A DNA stretch of 64,000 nt, taken from positions 62,001-126,000 of the forward strand of contig JAEEYQ010000046.1 of the NCBI GenBank assembly GCA_016288215.1, written 5' to 3'. Made by a program: the position numbers and the translations under genes. Below, piece by piece: positions 1 to 8,636 of this stretch (positions are counted from its first letter, which is position 1; each line of letters opens with the position of its first letter). Source of the DNA: Lentisphaeria bacterium (lineage in GTDB: Bacteria > Verrucomicrobiota > Lentisphaeria > Oligosphaerales > Oligosphaeraceae). The notes beneath the pieces are model-generated. The model had not been told where the DNA came from and did not search any database. It saw only the letters and a list, made by a program, of their open reading frames with translations.

Positions 1-1034
1 GGGATTTCCGTGAACTGTTTCCCCTGGCAGATGGCGATGGAGCGTTCCATGCGGAACGGCTGGGCATCCTTCTCCAAAGGGATTAGCAGAAGGGTGAAGG
101 TTCCCATGTACAGGTCGTTGGGCTCTAAGTCAACGCTGATGGACATCAGCACCGTCGGAGCATCCGCTGTCCCGTCCGTTTGTTCTTCAGAGGCCTCCGC
201 CGTTTTTCCGGAGGACGTGGCAAGGGAAATTGCAACTTGTTGCCTTGCATTGGGTTGTGATGGAACTTGGAGGAACAGCCTCCATTTGCCGTCATCCAGT
301 TTTTTGCAGAAGAAAGAGTAGGGTGGACGGGTTAGCTCCTCTGGCGAGAGGGCGACGGTGGGGGAGGCGCCTTCTTCAAACTGCAGATGAACGTCTTCAA
401 AGCCTTGGTCGGGTACGTCAGTGATTTCAGCCGACCAGATGCGGCCCCGTTCCGCTTCGGGAATCGGCACCTGAAAGGGCAAGCTGTGTTTGGGTTTGCC
501 TATGGTGTTGTCGGAGAAGACGATATGCCCTTGACTGTTTCGCAGGGTCAGTGCCGCATGTTCCGCAGGGGCATCCCCGCGGAAGAGTCCCGTCAGCTGG
601 TCGGCCTGTGCGTCAAGCTGAAAATAGAGTGTGGGGCGGTCGTTGATGGGATGCAGGGGCTGATCACGGGTGGCGGGGACGGAGAATTTGCCCTCTCTAG
701 TCCGAAAACGTCCCGCATTGGGGCCCGCATCATACTCCAAGGTGTAGATGCCTTGTGTAAGTCCTTCTAAATCAAATGGTTGTGTTTGTCTTAGGTCAAT
801 TTTGCCGTCCGGGACAATGGATTGGCCATCAGGATTGGTCAGACGATAATGCAGCGGCGTGAGATATTTGCCGATCTGGACGCAGCGTAAGTCAAACATC
901 AAGCGTCCGGAGGGCGTTGGCGCGAGATAGGCCACTGTGCGGCCGCGGGTTTGCAGTTCGCCGGCGGAAAGCAGGCAGGGGAGGAGACAGAGAAGCGCAA
1001 AAAGGGATGTTTTGCGTTTCTCTGTCGGCCCCAT
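1..1034 (-). CDS. Secreted protein of unknown function (C-terminus beyond window)
   Basis: An open minus-strand frame runs from an ATG at 1034 off the window edge without a stop (about 344 residues visible). The N-terminus MGPTEKRKTSLFALLCLLPC followed by LLSAGEL is a typical Sec signal peptide, so the product is probably exported. An in-frame ATG at 1103 would add 23 residues ahead of the signal peptide and is less likely. The mature part is predicted by eye to be beta-rich, with phrases such as YRLTNPDGQ and GIYTLEYDAG that resemble beta-sandwich modules. I do not recognise a family. The plus-strand reading frames over this stretch are shadows. Confidence 0.7.
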   Translation of the reverse strand, partial: MGPTEKRKTSLFALLCLLPCLLSAGELQTRGRTVAYLAPTPSGRLMFDLRCVQIGKYLTPLHYRLTNPDGQSIVPDGKIDLRQTQPFDLEGLTQGIYTLEYDAGPNAGRFRTREGKFSVPATRDQPLHPINDRPTLYFQLDAQADQLTGLFRGDAPAEHAALTLRNSQGHIVFSDNTIGKPKHSLPFQVPIPEAERGRIWSAEITDVPDQGFEDVHLQFEEGASPTVALSPEELTRPPYSFFCKKLDDGKWRLFLQVPSQPNARQQVAISLATSSGKTAEASEEQTDGTADAPTVLMSISVDLEPNDLYMGTFTLLLIPLEKDAQPFRMERSIAICQGKQFTEI

Positions 1035-1073
1035 GGCGAGAATTCGTCGTGGGATGGCCTTCAACTGTCTATA

Positions 1074-1099
1074 CCATATATTATATATATTGTATAAAG
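1074..1099. promoter_or_regulatory. AT-rich near-palindromic element upstream of secreted-protein gene
   Basis: The 26 bp contain CCATATATTATATATATTG followed by TATAAAG, almost only A/T and close to self-complementary. It lies 40-65 bp upstream of the minus-strand start at 1034, where a promoter -10 region or an operator would sit. Similar tracts occur near 4870, 26170 and 40715. The promoter role is inference. Confidence 0.35.
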
Positions 1100-1161
1100 C
1101 CATAGTGACACCTAGAAGTCGGCTACAGAACACACAGAAAGCCACTGAATATGAGACGTTT

Positions 1162-1186
1162 GGCCCCGTTTTTTGCAAACGGGGCC
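1162..1186. terminator. Perfect 10-bp hairpin, possible terminator
   Basis: GGCCCCGTTT (1162-1171) and AAACGGGGCC (1177-1186) form a perfect 10-bp stem with a 5-nt loop, just past the stop of the minus-strand SDR gene. There is no clear T-tract on either side, so it may be a weak or factor-assisted terminator. Confidence 0.5.
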
Positions 1187-1213
1187 ATGGGGCTTGAGCG
1201 GATTGCTTTGCGG

Positions 1214-2008
1214 CTATTTTGCCGTGTAGCCCCCATCCACAGGAATGTTCGTTCCCGTGATATAGCCGGACGCATCGGAGGCCAGAAAGACGATGATGCC
1301 CTTAAGATCCTCTTGTCCAGCGAGATGCCCAAGCTGCGTCCGTTCGCTGTATTGCTTCACGAACCGTTCCGGCAGATGCGGCTCCATCAGGCCGCCCGGA
1401 TGAATGGCGTTGATGCGGATGCCGTCCTTGCCCAGGACGCTTGCCGCCCACCGCGTGAAATTCACCATGCCGCCCTTTTCATAGAAGTAGATGGGGTTGG
1501 GGTCGTCGTCTCCCATGTTGGTTCCCGCATAGTTGGCGAACTCCGGTCCCACCAGACCCATGAACGAGCCGATGTTCACGATGGAGCCTTTGCCGCTCTT
1601 CTTCATGACATCTGCAACCGCTTTCGTGATATAGAACAGGGCGGAGGCATTGACGTGTAAACTTGCGTCGTAGCTTTCCAGCGCCTTCTTCCAGCCGCCG
1701 CCGCAGGCGCAGCGTGTCACGGCATTATTGATCAGGACGTCAATCCGTCCGGTTTGGGCGACAATATCCGCCACCATCTTGTCGATGGACTCTGTGGATT
1801 CGAGGTCAAGATAGATGGCGTGGGCTTTTAGGCCTCTGGCGACCAACGAGTCTGCAAATGCCTGTGACGCATCAACATGCCGTGCGGCGATGAACACTTC
1901 GGCTCCCGCTTCCGCCAATGCCTCTGAAATTTGCTTTCCATACCGGCCCGCTCCGCCCGTCACAATCGCCGTGCGTCCATCAAGCCTGAATGATTGGATG
2001 ACATCCAT
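1214..2008 (-). CDS. SDR-family oxidoreductase
   Basis: The 264-aa product has the classical short-chain dehydrogenase length and motifs: TGGAGRYG (residues 17-24) for the dinucleotide, NNAV after the fourth strand, a serine in the GSFMG segment, and YFYEK as the YxxxK catalytic pair. The C-terminus ends GYITGTNIPVDGGYTAK, as in gluconate 5-dehydrogenase-like and 3-oxoacyl-ACP reductase-like SDRs. It should catalyse NAD(P)(H)-dependent oxidoreduction of a sugar, polyol or keto substrate in the cytoplasm; the substrate cannot be read from sequence. AAGGAG lies 9 nt before the ATG. It is separated from the next minus-strand gene by a tRNA. Confidence 0.9.
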   Translation of the reverse strand: MDVIQSFRLDGRTAIVTGGAGRYGKQISEALAEAGAEVFIAARHVDASQAFADSLVARGLKAHAIYLDLESTESIDKMVADIVAQTGRIDVLINNAVTRCACGGGWKKALESYDASLHVNASALFYITKAVADVMKKSGKGSIVNIGSFMGLVGPEFANYAGTNMGDDDPNPIYFYEKGGMVNFTRWAASVLGKDGIRINAIHPGGLMEPHLPERFVKQYSERTQLGHLAGQEDLKGIIVFLASDASGYITGTNIPVDGGYTAK

Positions 2009-2228
2009 GGAATTCCACTCCTTCTGTGATAGATTTCACGCCGTCCCTGAACAGAACGGCATCTTTGACCTTTGCGTTTCCGAATCCGCTGACGGCATGC
2101 GTCGCCTCTGGAGAAATGATGAATTCACCGAAACATACTATGCCCGTTCTTGGTCAGATTGCAAGTCGGACACTTTGCAGAAAGACGGAAACAAAAAACC
2201 CCGTTCGAATCTTCGAACAGGGCATATC

Positions 2229-2315
2229 TGGTATCCGGGGCGGGACTTGAACCCGCACGAATGTTACTTCATTAGGCCCTCAACCTAACGCGTCTGCCAA
2301 TTCCGCCACCCGGAC
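2229..2315 (-). tRNA. tRNA-Leu (anticodon GAG)
   Basis: An 87-nt class II tRNA reads on the minus strand. The acceptor stem GTCCGGG pairs with CCCGGAT (one G-T pair) and a discriminator A plus encoded CCA follow. The anticodon arm is TTAGG-TTGAGGG-CCTAA, giving anticodon GAG. There is a long variable arm and a T arm GCGGG-TTCAAGT-CCCGC. These features together specify tRNA-Leu for CUC/CUU codons. Confidence 0.97.
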
Positions 2316-2389
2316 GTGTGTGACATCCATTACATTACCTGTTTTTCTCCATATTGCAAACTGACTAGTCGAAAATTGTCAAAAAAACC

Positions 2390-4837
2390 TCATTTCAGTT
2401 CGTAGACGTGGACGTCAAAGGGTTTGAAGACATCGGCGAATGTTCCATCGCCGTCCATGGGGAGGGTACGGTTTTCGAACCAGACTTGGCAGGAGGAGGC
2501 GCCTTTGGCGTTGAATTTGGCGGAGACATCGGCGTCAGCGGAATTGGCGCAGATGAGGAACTGCTTGTCGCCCAGGCGTTTATATAGCACGTTGATGGAA
2601 TCGTAGTCCTTGGCGTCCTTTTGCGGACCGTCGGTGACGGTCACCGCCACGGGCTGGCCGCTGCCTTCGGTCAGGAAGACGTCCTGCAGTTTGTTCAGCT
2701 CAGTGGCGACAATGCAGATGTTCTTCCATGTCTCTGGGGTGGAGGTCACGCCGTGGTTTTTGTCGAAGCCACCGTAGGTGTACCATGTGATGCCGTTGCC
2801 GCCGTGGATGATGGAGAGATAGCTCATGCAGCGCAGCTCCTGGAAGGTGGGCATGGTGTCCCAGCCGCCCCATCCGTCAAAGTATTGGATGATGGGCCAG
2901 ATGGACTTGACGGGATTGCCATTATCGGCCAAATCCTGCTGGATGGCCTTCATGTCGGCGATGACTTGGGGAATGGCCTGCTTGGGGGCCACACCGACGC
3001 GGAGGGGGTAGACTTCCGGCATGAAAATGTCCGTGGAATGGACGAAATCATAGTAGCGCGAAGGGCTGGTGGTGCCCACGGCGTCCGCCTGCGAGGTCAG
3101 ATGGGCCTTGTCGATGGAGTGGATGGCGTCATGCAGCGCCTTGAGGGTGTCTCCCTGCACATAGCTGGCGGTGTCGTCGGCCAAGTACCATGAGAGGATG
3201 GAGGGATGGTGGCGTTCGCGCACCACATCCCGCAGATAGTCGGTGGCGTTCAAGTGGTTGGCGCTATGGCGAGAGGCGATAAACAGCTTGAAGCCATACT
3301 TTTCCGCCGCCGCCAAAAACTCGCGGAAGTCCGTGTCTCGAGCGGAGCGGTAGGTGTGGGCCAGATTGAAGCCGCCGGCTTTCAAGCCCGCGAAGGCCTT
3401 GTCGAGGTTTTTGTCGTTGAACTCCCGCTTGCAGATGGCGTAGAGGCCGATGGGGAAGAAAGGCTTTCCGTCGATGAGAACGGCGCCGTCCTTTCGGATG
3501 GTGGCGATGTTCTCCGTCTGTTCCACGGGGTCGACTAAAATGTGGTATTGGCCGGAGAAAGTGTTGTCGCTGAAGTCCGATACGCTAACGGTCATGGTAT
3601 GGAAGCCGATTTTGCGGACATCGTTGCCGTTGCTGTCAGCGATGTCAACGGGAGGCAGGGGCTGTGGGGGCGTGAAGGTGATGGTCTCGCCGTTGCGGGA
3701 GCAGAGGGACGTGATGTCCTCTTCGTCCAAAGTGACGGTCAGGGAGTTCCAATTCACACCGCCGCGGTCGTGGATGACGAAGGCATGGGCGGCGGCGGGG
3801 TCGGCAATGACGGCGGGAGTCAGCCGTTGGACAGCGGGAGCTATCTTGTCCTGACCGAGCCAGTTGGCGTCCACAATTCCGCCCAGTCTCACTTCGGTAA
3901 GAGTTGGTGTAACTTCCCCATTTCCAGTTAGTTCTGCCTGAAAACGAAGCCATTGATGACCGGCGGGGGGCATCCACTCCGTCTCCTTCATGGGGAAAGA
4001 GGAGTCCGCTTTGCCATTCGGGCCATGGAAAGGCGTCCATGAGGCGGGGCAGCCGTTGACATCCGGCGCGGTGGCGATTTGGACCGTGATGTTGGTGCCG
4101 GCGGGGATTTTGGCCTTCCAGCTGATGGGGGCAGGGCCTTGGATGACAAAGGGCCTTGAGACCAAGGAACCTTTTGTAAACCATTTGTTTTCATGGATTT
4201 TGCTGGTGAAGGCCACTTGCCGGTAGCAGAGACGCTCATTGGCTTCGATGTTTGGCGCGTCCGCTCCAAGGTGGATTTGGGCCTTCACGGCGTTCATGGG
4301 CACGGTTCCCTGGATGATGGTTTCCTCCACCATGTCCTTCGGAGTGTGGTATTTGAAACCCTGTTCGTCCTTCAGGGGGGTCCCTTGTGCGTCCAGCCAT
4401 GTGATCTTGTTCCGATATTGGGAGCTGAAGCCGACAGCGTTGTAGAAATCCTTGTCTGCCGTCGCCGCGATGAACAGGGTGTATTCGCAGCCTTGAGCCA
4501 CATCGAACGGCTTGGAAATCAGCTCGAAAGCCGTGTCTGAGTCTTTCACTTGGGGTTTCTTTTCCAAAATCAGGCCGGAGACGCCGTCTTTGCCAAAATG
4601 AAAGAGGAGTTTGTCCTCAAAATTGGTGAAGGTCTGCCAGCGTCCGCTGTCCGCAGAGGAGAAGTCATCACTGAACAAGATTACGGACTCCCGTGACAGC
4701 TGAACGCCGCCATCGTTGCAGACAACGTCCTCCCCGTGGGCGTATATGCTTCCCTGGTTCAGCTCCAGATGACTGCACCCAACAAGCAACAGCATGGGGA
4801 CCAAGGAGATAAGTGGGTCAATTCGTCTCATGTTCAT
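2390..4837 (-). CDS. Large lipoprotein with glycosidase-like TIM-barrel domain
   Basis: The 815-aa protein starts MNMRRIDPLISLVPMLLLVG followed by Cys, a signal peptide with a lipobox (LLVGC), so it is probably anchored to a membrane. Residues up to about 440 look like beta-sandwich modules. The second half, from FFPIGLYAICKREFNDKNLD onward, has the cadence of glycoside hydrolase TIM barrels (GFNLAHTY, HHPSILSWYLADD, MPEVYPL). No family-defining catalytic pair could be assigned with certainty. AGGAG lies 7 nt before the ATG. It probably acts on a polysaccharide or glycoconjugate at the cell surface. Downstream, 50 bp separate its stop from the next features. Confidence 0.75.
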   Translation of the reverse strand: MNMRRIDPLISLVPMLLLVGCSHLELNQGSIYAHGEDVVCNDGGVQLSRESVILFSDDFSSADSGRWQTFTNFEDKLLFHFGKDGVSGLILEKKPQVKDSDTAFELISKPFDVAQGCEYTLFIAATADKDFYNAVGFSSQYRNKITWLDAQGTPLKDEQGFKYHTPKDMVEETIIQGTVPMNAVKAQIHLGADAPNIEANERLCYRQVAFTSKIHENKWFTKGSLVSRPFVIQGPAPISWKAKIPAGTNITVQIATAPDVNGCPASWTPFHGPNGKADSSFPMKETEWMPPAGHQWLRFQAELTGNGEVTPTLTEVRLGGIVDANWLGQDKIAPAVQRLTPAVIADPAAAHAFVIHDRGGVNWNSLTVTLDEEDITSLCSRNGETITFTPPQPLPPVDIADSNGNDVRKIGFHTMTVSVSDFSDNTFSGQYHILVDPVEQTENIATIRKDGAVLIDGKPFFPIGLYAICKREFNDKNLDKAFAGLKAGGFNLAHTYRSARDTDFREFLAAAEKYGFKLFIASRHSANHLNATDYLRDVVRERHHPSILSWYLADDTASYVQGDTLKALHDAIHSIDKAHLTSQADAVGTTSPSRYYDFVHSTDIFMPEVYPLRVGVAPKQAIPQVIADMKAIQQDLADNGNPVKSIWPIIQYFDGWGGWDTMPTFQELRCMSYLSIIHGGNGITWYTYGGFDKNHGVTSTPETWKNICIVATELNKLQDVFLTEGSGQPVAVTVTDGPQKDAKDYDSINVLYKRLGDKQFLICANSADADVSAKFNAKGASSCQVWFENRTLPMDGDGTFADVFKPFDVHVYELK

Positions 4838-4867
4838 GAAGAAGCTCCTGTCTGTGTCATTTCAACG

Positions 4868-4894
4868 ACATATTATATATAGTGGTATATAGGC
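4868..4894. promoter_or_regulatory. AT-rich near-palindromic element upstream of lipoprotein gene
   Basis: The stretch CATATTATATATAGTGGTAT then ATAGG lies 30-57 bp upstream of the minus-strand start at 4837, where a promoter would lie. It closely resembles the element at 40711-40738 in front of another secreted-protein gene. The regulatory role is inferred from position and recurrence. Confidence 0.35.
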
Positions 4895-4909
4895 GATGCT
4901 TTGCCCATT

Positions 4910-5050
4910 AATGTACTCCTTCCCATGAAAAAGCAAATGACGGTGGGGCTTTTTCTGCCATGCAAGTTTCCCAGAGGGTCGGTTTCGCTCATGGAGGAGA
5001 AACATGACAACCACTCTGAAGAACGTGACCATGCCGGGAAGGAGTACATT
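4910..5050. repeat. 141-bp element bounded by a perfect 15-bp inverted repeat
   Basis: AATGTACTCCTTCCC at 4910-4924 is the exact reverse complement of GGGAAGGAGTACATT at 5036-5050. A further GCCC/GGGC pairing flanks it (4903-4906 with 5053-5056). Inside, CATGAAAAAGC pairs with GCTTTTT and a following CATG, giving a nested hairpin. It fills the gap between the pilin gene and the lipoprotein gene, both read from the minus strand. It could be a folded transcript leader or intergenic regulator, or a small non-coding insertion. The 65-aa reading frame across it (5059-4862) has a TTG start and no family signal and is not called. Confidence 0.6.
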
Positions 5051-5064
5051 TAGGGCCAAATGGA

Positions 5065-5823
5065 CTAGTATTTGATCAAGGTGTCGTCTTCGCTGTAGAA
5101 ATGGAAGGCGTTGGTGGTGACGAGGGGCATCGTTTTGATGAAGTTGAACATGTCACCGCCGCTGTGGGAGCCGACATGTCCGTCTGCGAAAGCGGCATTC
5201 ATGCGCCCGTTATGCATGGTCTTGAAATAGTAGTGGTTGCGCACGCCGCCATCGTCATTGACGGCGACGGCATAGACGGGAGCATCCTTCTCACCATCCC
5301 AAATGCCCCACGAATCCGCCAGCAGGACGCAGGAGGAGGGAGCCAGAACCCGGTTGGTGGCTAAAAACCTGCTGTTGCTGCCGTTGACATATTCGATGAC
5401 CTTGGACTTCCATGAGTTGAAGGCGGTGACGACGCCGTAGCAACGGACGAAGGCGTAGGTGGTGTTGTTGGGGTCGTGGCCGTTGTAGCCGCCCTGGTCT
5501 GGCTTGCCGCTATAGGCAGGGCAGATGATGATGGGGGAGCCAAATTCCATGTAGCCCATGCGCATCAGCGTGTCGCACCACGTGAAGTTGTTTTGTGATG
5601 CGCCCAAATCTGTGGTCTTGACTTGGTCGTAGAGTGGGAACAAGCCCGTGTAGTCGTCCATGTACAGCAGACCACACTCCAGGCTGCCTTTCAAGTTTGA
5701 GGTGCAATTGATGGCCAGTGCCTTTTGCTTGGCTTTGGCCAGAGCGGGCAGCAGCATGCCGGCAAGGATGGCGATGATGGCGATGACGACGAGCAGTTCG
5801 ATGAGGGTGAAGGTTTTTTTCAT
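5065..5823 (-). CDS. Type II secretion/pilin-like protein with H-X9-DG C-terminus
   Basis: The product (252 aa from the preferred start) begins [20 protein letters not shown], the hallmark N-methylation/pseudopilin leader and membrane helix. The C-terminal half carries AAFADGHVG, the H-X9-DG signature of the large DUF1559-type pilin families of Planctomycetes and Lentisphaerae. The ATG at 5823 is preferred over the in-frame ATG at 5838 because AAAGG lies just ahead of it and the longer form adds MKGKT before the leader. The residue before the FTLIE cleavage point is Thr, not the canonical Gly. It lies divergent from the gsp cluster and could be its major pseudopilin or a separate surface pilin. 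Confidence 0.88.
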   Translation of the reverse strand: MKKTFTLIELLVVIAIIAILAGMLLPALAKAKQKALAINCTSNLKGSLECGLLYMDDYTGLFPLYDQVKTTDLGASQNNFTWCDTLMRMGYMEFGSPIIICPAYSGKPDQGGYNGHDPNNTTYAFVRCYGVVTAFNSWKSKVIEYVNGSNSRFLATNRVLAPSSCVLLADSWGIWDGEKDAPVYAVAVNDDGGVRNHYYFKTMHNGRMNAAFADGHVGSHSGGDMFNFIKTMPLVTTNAFHFYSEDDTLIKY

Positions 5824-5837
5824 GGTTTTGCCTTTCA

Positions 5838-5874
5838 TGATGGGTTGATGGGTTGATGGTTGATGGGTTGATGG
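5838..5874. repeat. Short tandem repeat (GTTGATG/GGTTGATG units)
   Basis: Five consecutive 7-8-nt units of the form GGTTGATG lie immediately upstream of the pilin start. They occupy the 5' untranslated region of the minus-strand pilin gene, and the first unit supplies the alternative upstream ATG. Confidence 0.8.
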
Positions 5875-6389
5875 AAACAGTAGACTTTGGAAAAGTCTTA
5901 ATTAATATCGTGTACAATCTGGAGAAGACAATTGTATCCATGTGAAAAAAATAGCACATAGAGACACAAATCATATGAGCATTCACCATGAACTCAATAG
6001 AAATAATAGGAATTATAGATGCTAATGGCTATGGGATGCCCGAGAGACCAAAAATATTATGAAGTATTGTAACATGCTTATTATCAATATTTTATAAAAT
6101 TAATTCAACTCAGAACCCAGATAGTCCAAGAATGCAGTTGCAATGGTTAATTCAGCCGGAGCTGTATTACAGCCATGAATATTGCGAAGGGGATAGGTTC
6201 TAAATAGCTAAAATGCTAATGGAGCCCCAAATTGCTGGGGAATGCCCTTTTTTTTGCATGTAATGACGGCAATCCGTCCCTTCCGTTGTGTATTTTCTGC
6301 AAAGAGAAATTATATTTTATTATTTTACACGTTTAATGTGAACAGTGCTGTCTCGTTGACGACATGAGGCAGACAACGTATAGGTTTCG
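5875..6389. other. Intergenic region between divergent pilin and gsp cluster
   Basis: About 515 bp of AT-rich DNA with no convincing gene on either strand. It must hold the promoters of the pilin gene (minus) and gspI (plus). The only structure seen is CCCC (6225-6228) pairing with GGGG (6237-6240), followed by TGCCC and eight T residues (6248-6255), a weak terminator-like signal on the plus strand with no obvious gene to terminate. Confidence 0.5.
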
Positions 6390-6788
6390 ATGACAAGACT
6401 GAGACGACATTCTTTTACGCTGATGGAGGTCATGATCGCGGCGACGATTCTGGCCGTGTCCGTTGCGGGCACCATGGCGATTGTGGGGTCGGCGCGGTCG
6501 GGGCTGCTGCGGGCGGAGAACCGTTGGGGGCGGCAGCATCTGCTGTCCAACGTGATGGAGCTTTATCTGGTGGGTGGCCCCTATGCGGAGATTCCGGCGG
6601 ATCTGCTGCCACAGGGCTATTCGGCGACCTGTGAACTGATTCAAGTGGAGGACATTCATGAAGAGGCGTTGGAACCCATTGATGGATGGATACTTGGAGA
6701 ATTTCATGTGACCGTCTATGATGTGAGCGGCAATGTGATGGCCGAATGCAGAGTTCGAAAAGTGCTGAAGGATGAGGATTGGAACTGA
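6390..6788 (+). CDS. gspI: GspI-like minor pseudopilin
   Basis: The 132-aa protein starts MTRLRRHSFTLMEVMIAATI, a prepilin leader followed by a hydrophobic helix with the conserved Glu at mature position 5. The size and first position in the I-J-K order fit GspI, which forms the pseudopilus tip complex with GspJ and GspK in the inner membrane and periplasm. The residue before the cleavage point is Ser rather than Gly. It opens the operon, with gspJ 3 nt downstream. AGG lies 6 nt upstream of the ATG. Confidence 0.75.
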   Translation: MTRLRRHSFTLMEVMIAATILAVSVAGTMAIVGSARSGLLRAENRWGRQHLLSNVMELYLVGGPYAEIPADLLPQGYSATCELIQVEDIHEEALEPIDGWILGEFHVTVYDVSGNVMAECRVRKVLKDEDWN

Positions 6789-6791
6789 GGC

Positions 6792-7493
6792 ATGGAGGCA
6801 AGGCAGGCCAACATCAGACAAGGCAGACGGTTCACCCTTTTGGAAGTGGTGATTGCCGTAGGCATTTTCATGCTGGTGGCCGTGGCACTGTTCGCCTATT
6901 CGCGGCAGACAACCAATTCGTGGACGCGTATCATGCAGGAACGCAACACCTTCAGCGAATTGCTGACGCTGGATCGCGCCGTGGACCAGATCTTCAGTCA
7001 TGTGGTGCCTTTCCTGTGGCCGGATCCCAATGACGAGCTGGAGAACGAAGTGCCGTTCATCGTGGCGAACAGCGAGTCCCTCCGCGTCGCCTACATTCAT
7101 CGGCTCAACGACGAGGAGGAGGGGGCGCTGCGCTTTGTGGAGATCATGGTGAAGGATGGCAATCTCTGCGCCACCTATTCCGACCGTCCTTTCATCTATT
7201 GGGAGAACATCGGCGACCGCCTGTGGACCAGTGTGCTGGCCAGAGATGTGGAGTCAGTCACCTTTCGCTATGCGGATTGGGGCGGTGACATGACCGATGC
7301 CTGGAGCAGCCGCCTGAAATGGGTGGACGAATGGGAGACGGAGGACTCCGGACGGACGGATGTGCCGCTGGCGATTCAGATGACCGTAGTCTGGCAGAAC
7401 GGGAAGATCGAGTCTTGGCTTCGGCGGACCATGGGCAATTCCTATCGTGAGCGCTATGGAAAATGGGAGCCGCAGGAGGACGATGATGATTAG
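6792..7493 (+). CDS. gspJ: GspJ-like minor pseudopilin
   Basis: The 233-aa product has a leader ending RQGRRFTLLEVVIAVGIFML, with Glu at mature position 5 and a long hydrophobic helix, then a soluble domain. Length and gene order match GspJ, the second tip pseudopilin of type II secretion. The residue before the FTLLE cleavage point is Arg, not Gly. It starts 3 nt after gspI and its stop overlaps the start of gspK, indicating translational coupling. The C-terminus is very acidic (EPQEDDDD). Confidence 0.75.
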   Translation: MEARQANIRQGRRFTLLEVVIAVGIFMLVAVALFAYSRQTTNSWTRIMQERNTFSELLTLDRAVDQIFSHVVPFLWPDPNDELENEVPFIVANSESLRVAYIHRLNDEEEGALRFVEIMVKDGNLCATYSDRPFIYWENIGDRLWTSVLARDVESVTFRYADWGGDMTDAWSSRLKWVDEWETEDSGRTDVPLAIQMTVVWQNGKIESWLRRTMGNSYRERYGKWEPQEDDDD

Positions 7494-8520
7494 CCCCCTT
7501 GACTTGGACAGGATGGCGAAAGCCCCTTCCCGCGTGCGGACGGACGGACAGGGCGGCATGGCGTTGGTGCTGGTGCTGGGCGTGCTGGCCAGCACGCTGC
7601 TCATGGTGGCCCACATGATGACGGTCAGCGAGCTGCTGGCGAGGGAGTCGAAGACCTGTGTTTTGCGGTCGGAGTTCAAGTATCAGGCAGAGTCCGCCAC
7701 GGACGTGGGCTTTTGGATGCATCTGACGGACCGCCGCCTCTTCTCCGACCGACGAATGGGGGAGACGCTGGACACGCGGGAGACCTACAGCGATTTCGAG
7801 CCCTGGATGCTGGACCGCCAGAGCCATTCCTTTGACAATGGCCGTTGCATGGTGTATTTGAACGCCGCTGACCAGGGCTTCCGCGTGGACAAGCCAGATT
7901 CGCTGATGGATTTGGTGGACATGGACGACACGGAGACCAAAGAGATGATTGAGGAGTTTCAGGATGTGCTGAATGACTACACGGACGGCGATAACCTCAA
8001 GAGCCTGTACGGCATGGAAAAGGCCGACTATGAGGAGGAGGGGTTTCCCACCTTGCCGCGGAACCATGAAATCCAATTTCGGGAAGAAGTCTATTGGCTC
8101 CCCAACTGGCAGGCCTGCATCATCGGGGCCGTGGCCATCGTCCCGCCCCGCTCCATGTCCTTCAGCTCCACGGATTCCGAAGGAGAAAAGCCGTCCTTTT
8201 TCGCGTCTTCCGACGATTATATCCAGACTCTGCTGGACCTTTCGGACAGCGAGATGGAGCAGATTCGGCTGGCGAAGGAGGCATGGGAACGGGATGGCGT
8301 CAGCCTGTCCGAATCTTTGGATGCGGATTTATGGTATGAGATCAGCAACAAATTCAATTTTCAGGAGTCTAATGAGGCAACCATCAGCGCCATGGTCTCC
8401 AATCCGGACGGCGTGCGCCTGCACTATCGGGTGACACGCACGGTGGAGACGTCATCCGAAAACTTCTACAGCGACCAATCCCATGAGACGCTTGCCGTCT
8501 GGGAGAGGAAGTATGAATAA
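7483..8520 (+). CDS. gspK: GspK-like minor pseudopilin
   Basis: The protein (about 345 aa) has a hydrophobic N-terminal helix, GGMALVLVLGVLASTLLMVA, without the mature Glu5, as is usual for GspK, which caps the pseudopilus. GspK-like segments follow: LNDYTDGDN and a Tyr-containing stretch before EVYWLPNW, reminiscent of the calcium-binding alpha domain. The start is the ATG at 7483 or 7486: GGAGG at 7475-7479 is correctly spaced, whereas the upstream ATGs at 7447 and 7456 have no ribosome site. The start lies inside the last codons of gspJ. Confidence 0.72.
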   Translation: MMISPLDLDRMAKAPSRVRTDGQGGMALVLVLGVLASTLLMVAHMMTVSELLARESKTCVLRSEFKYQAESATDVGFWMHLTDRRLFSDRRMGETLDTRETYSDFEPWMLDRQSHSFDNGRCMVYLNAADQGFRVDKPDSLMDLVDMDDTETKEMIEEFQDVLNDYTDGDNLKSLYGMEKADYEEEGFPTLPRNHEIQFREEVYWLPNWQACIIGAVAIVPPRSMSFSSTDSEGEKPSFFASSDDYIQTLLDLSDSEMEQIRLAKEAWERDGVSLSESLDADLWYEISNKFNFQESNEATISAMVSNPDGVRLHYRVTRTVETSSENFYSDQSHETLAVWERKYE

Positions 8521-8636
8521 TTGGACGTGATGTGACAACTTTTTTGCGGAAAAGGCGTTATATGGTTGTGTGATGGACGACTGAGGAGAATAGGGAACAG
8601 CGTCCTCTCCGTGGCGGGAGGCGCGAAAGGATACAT

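Noticed and set aside
387-770. A 127-aa plus-strand frame near the window start
   Set aside because: It is the shadow of a longer minus-strand frame that has a signal peptide and coherent protein sequence to the window edge.
4862-5059. A 65-aa minus-strand reading frame between the pilin and lipoprotein genes
   Set aside because: TTG start, no ribosome site, no family signal, and it runs through the 15-bp inverted-repeat element.
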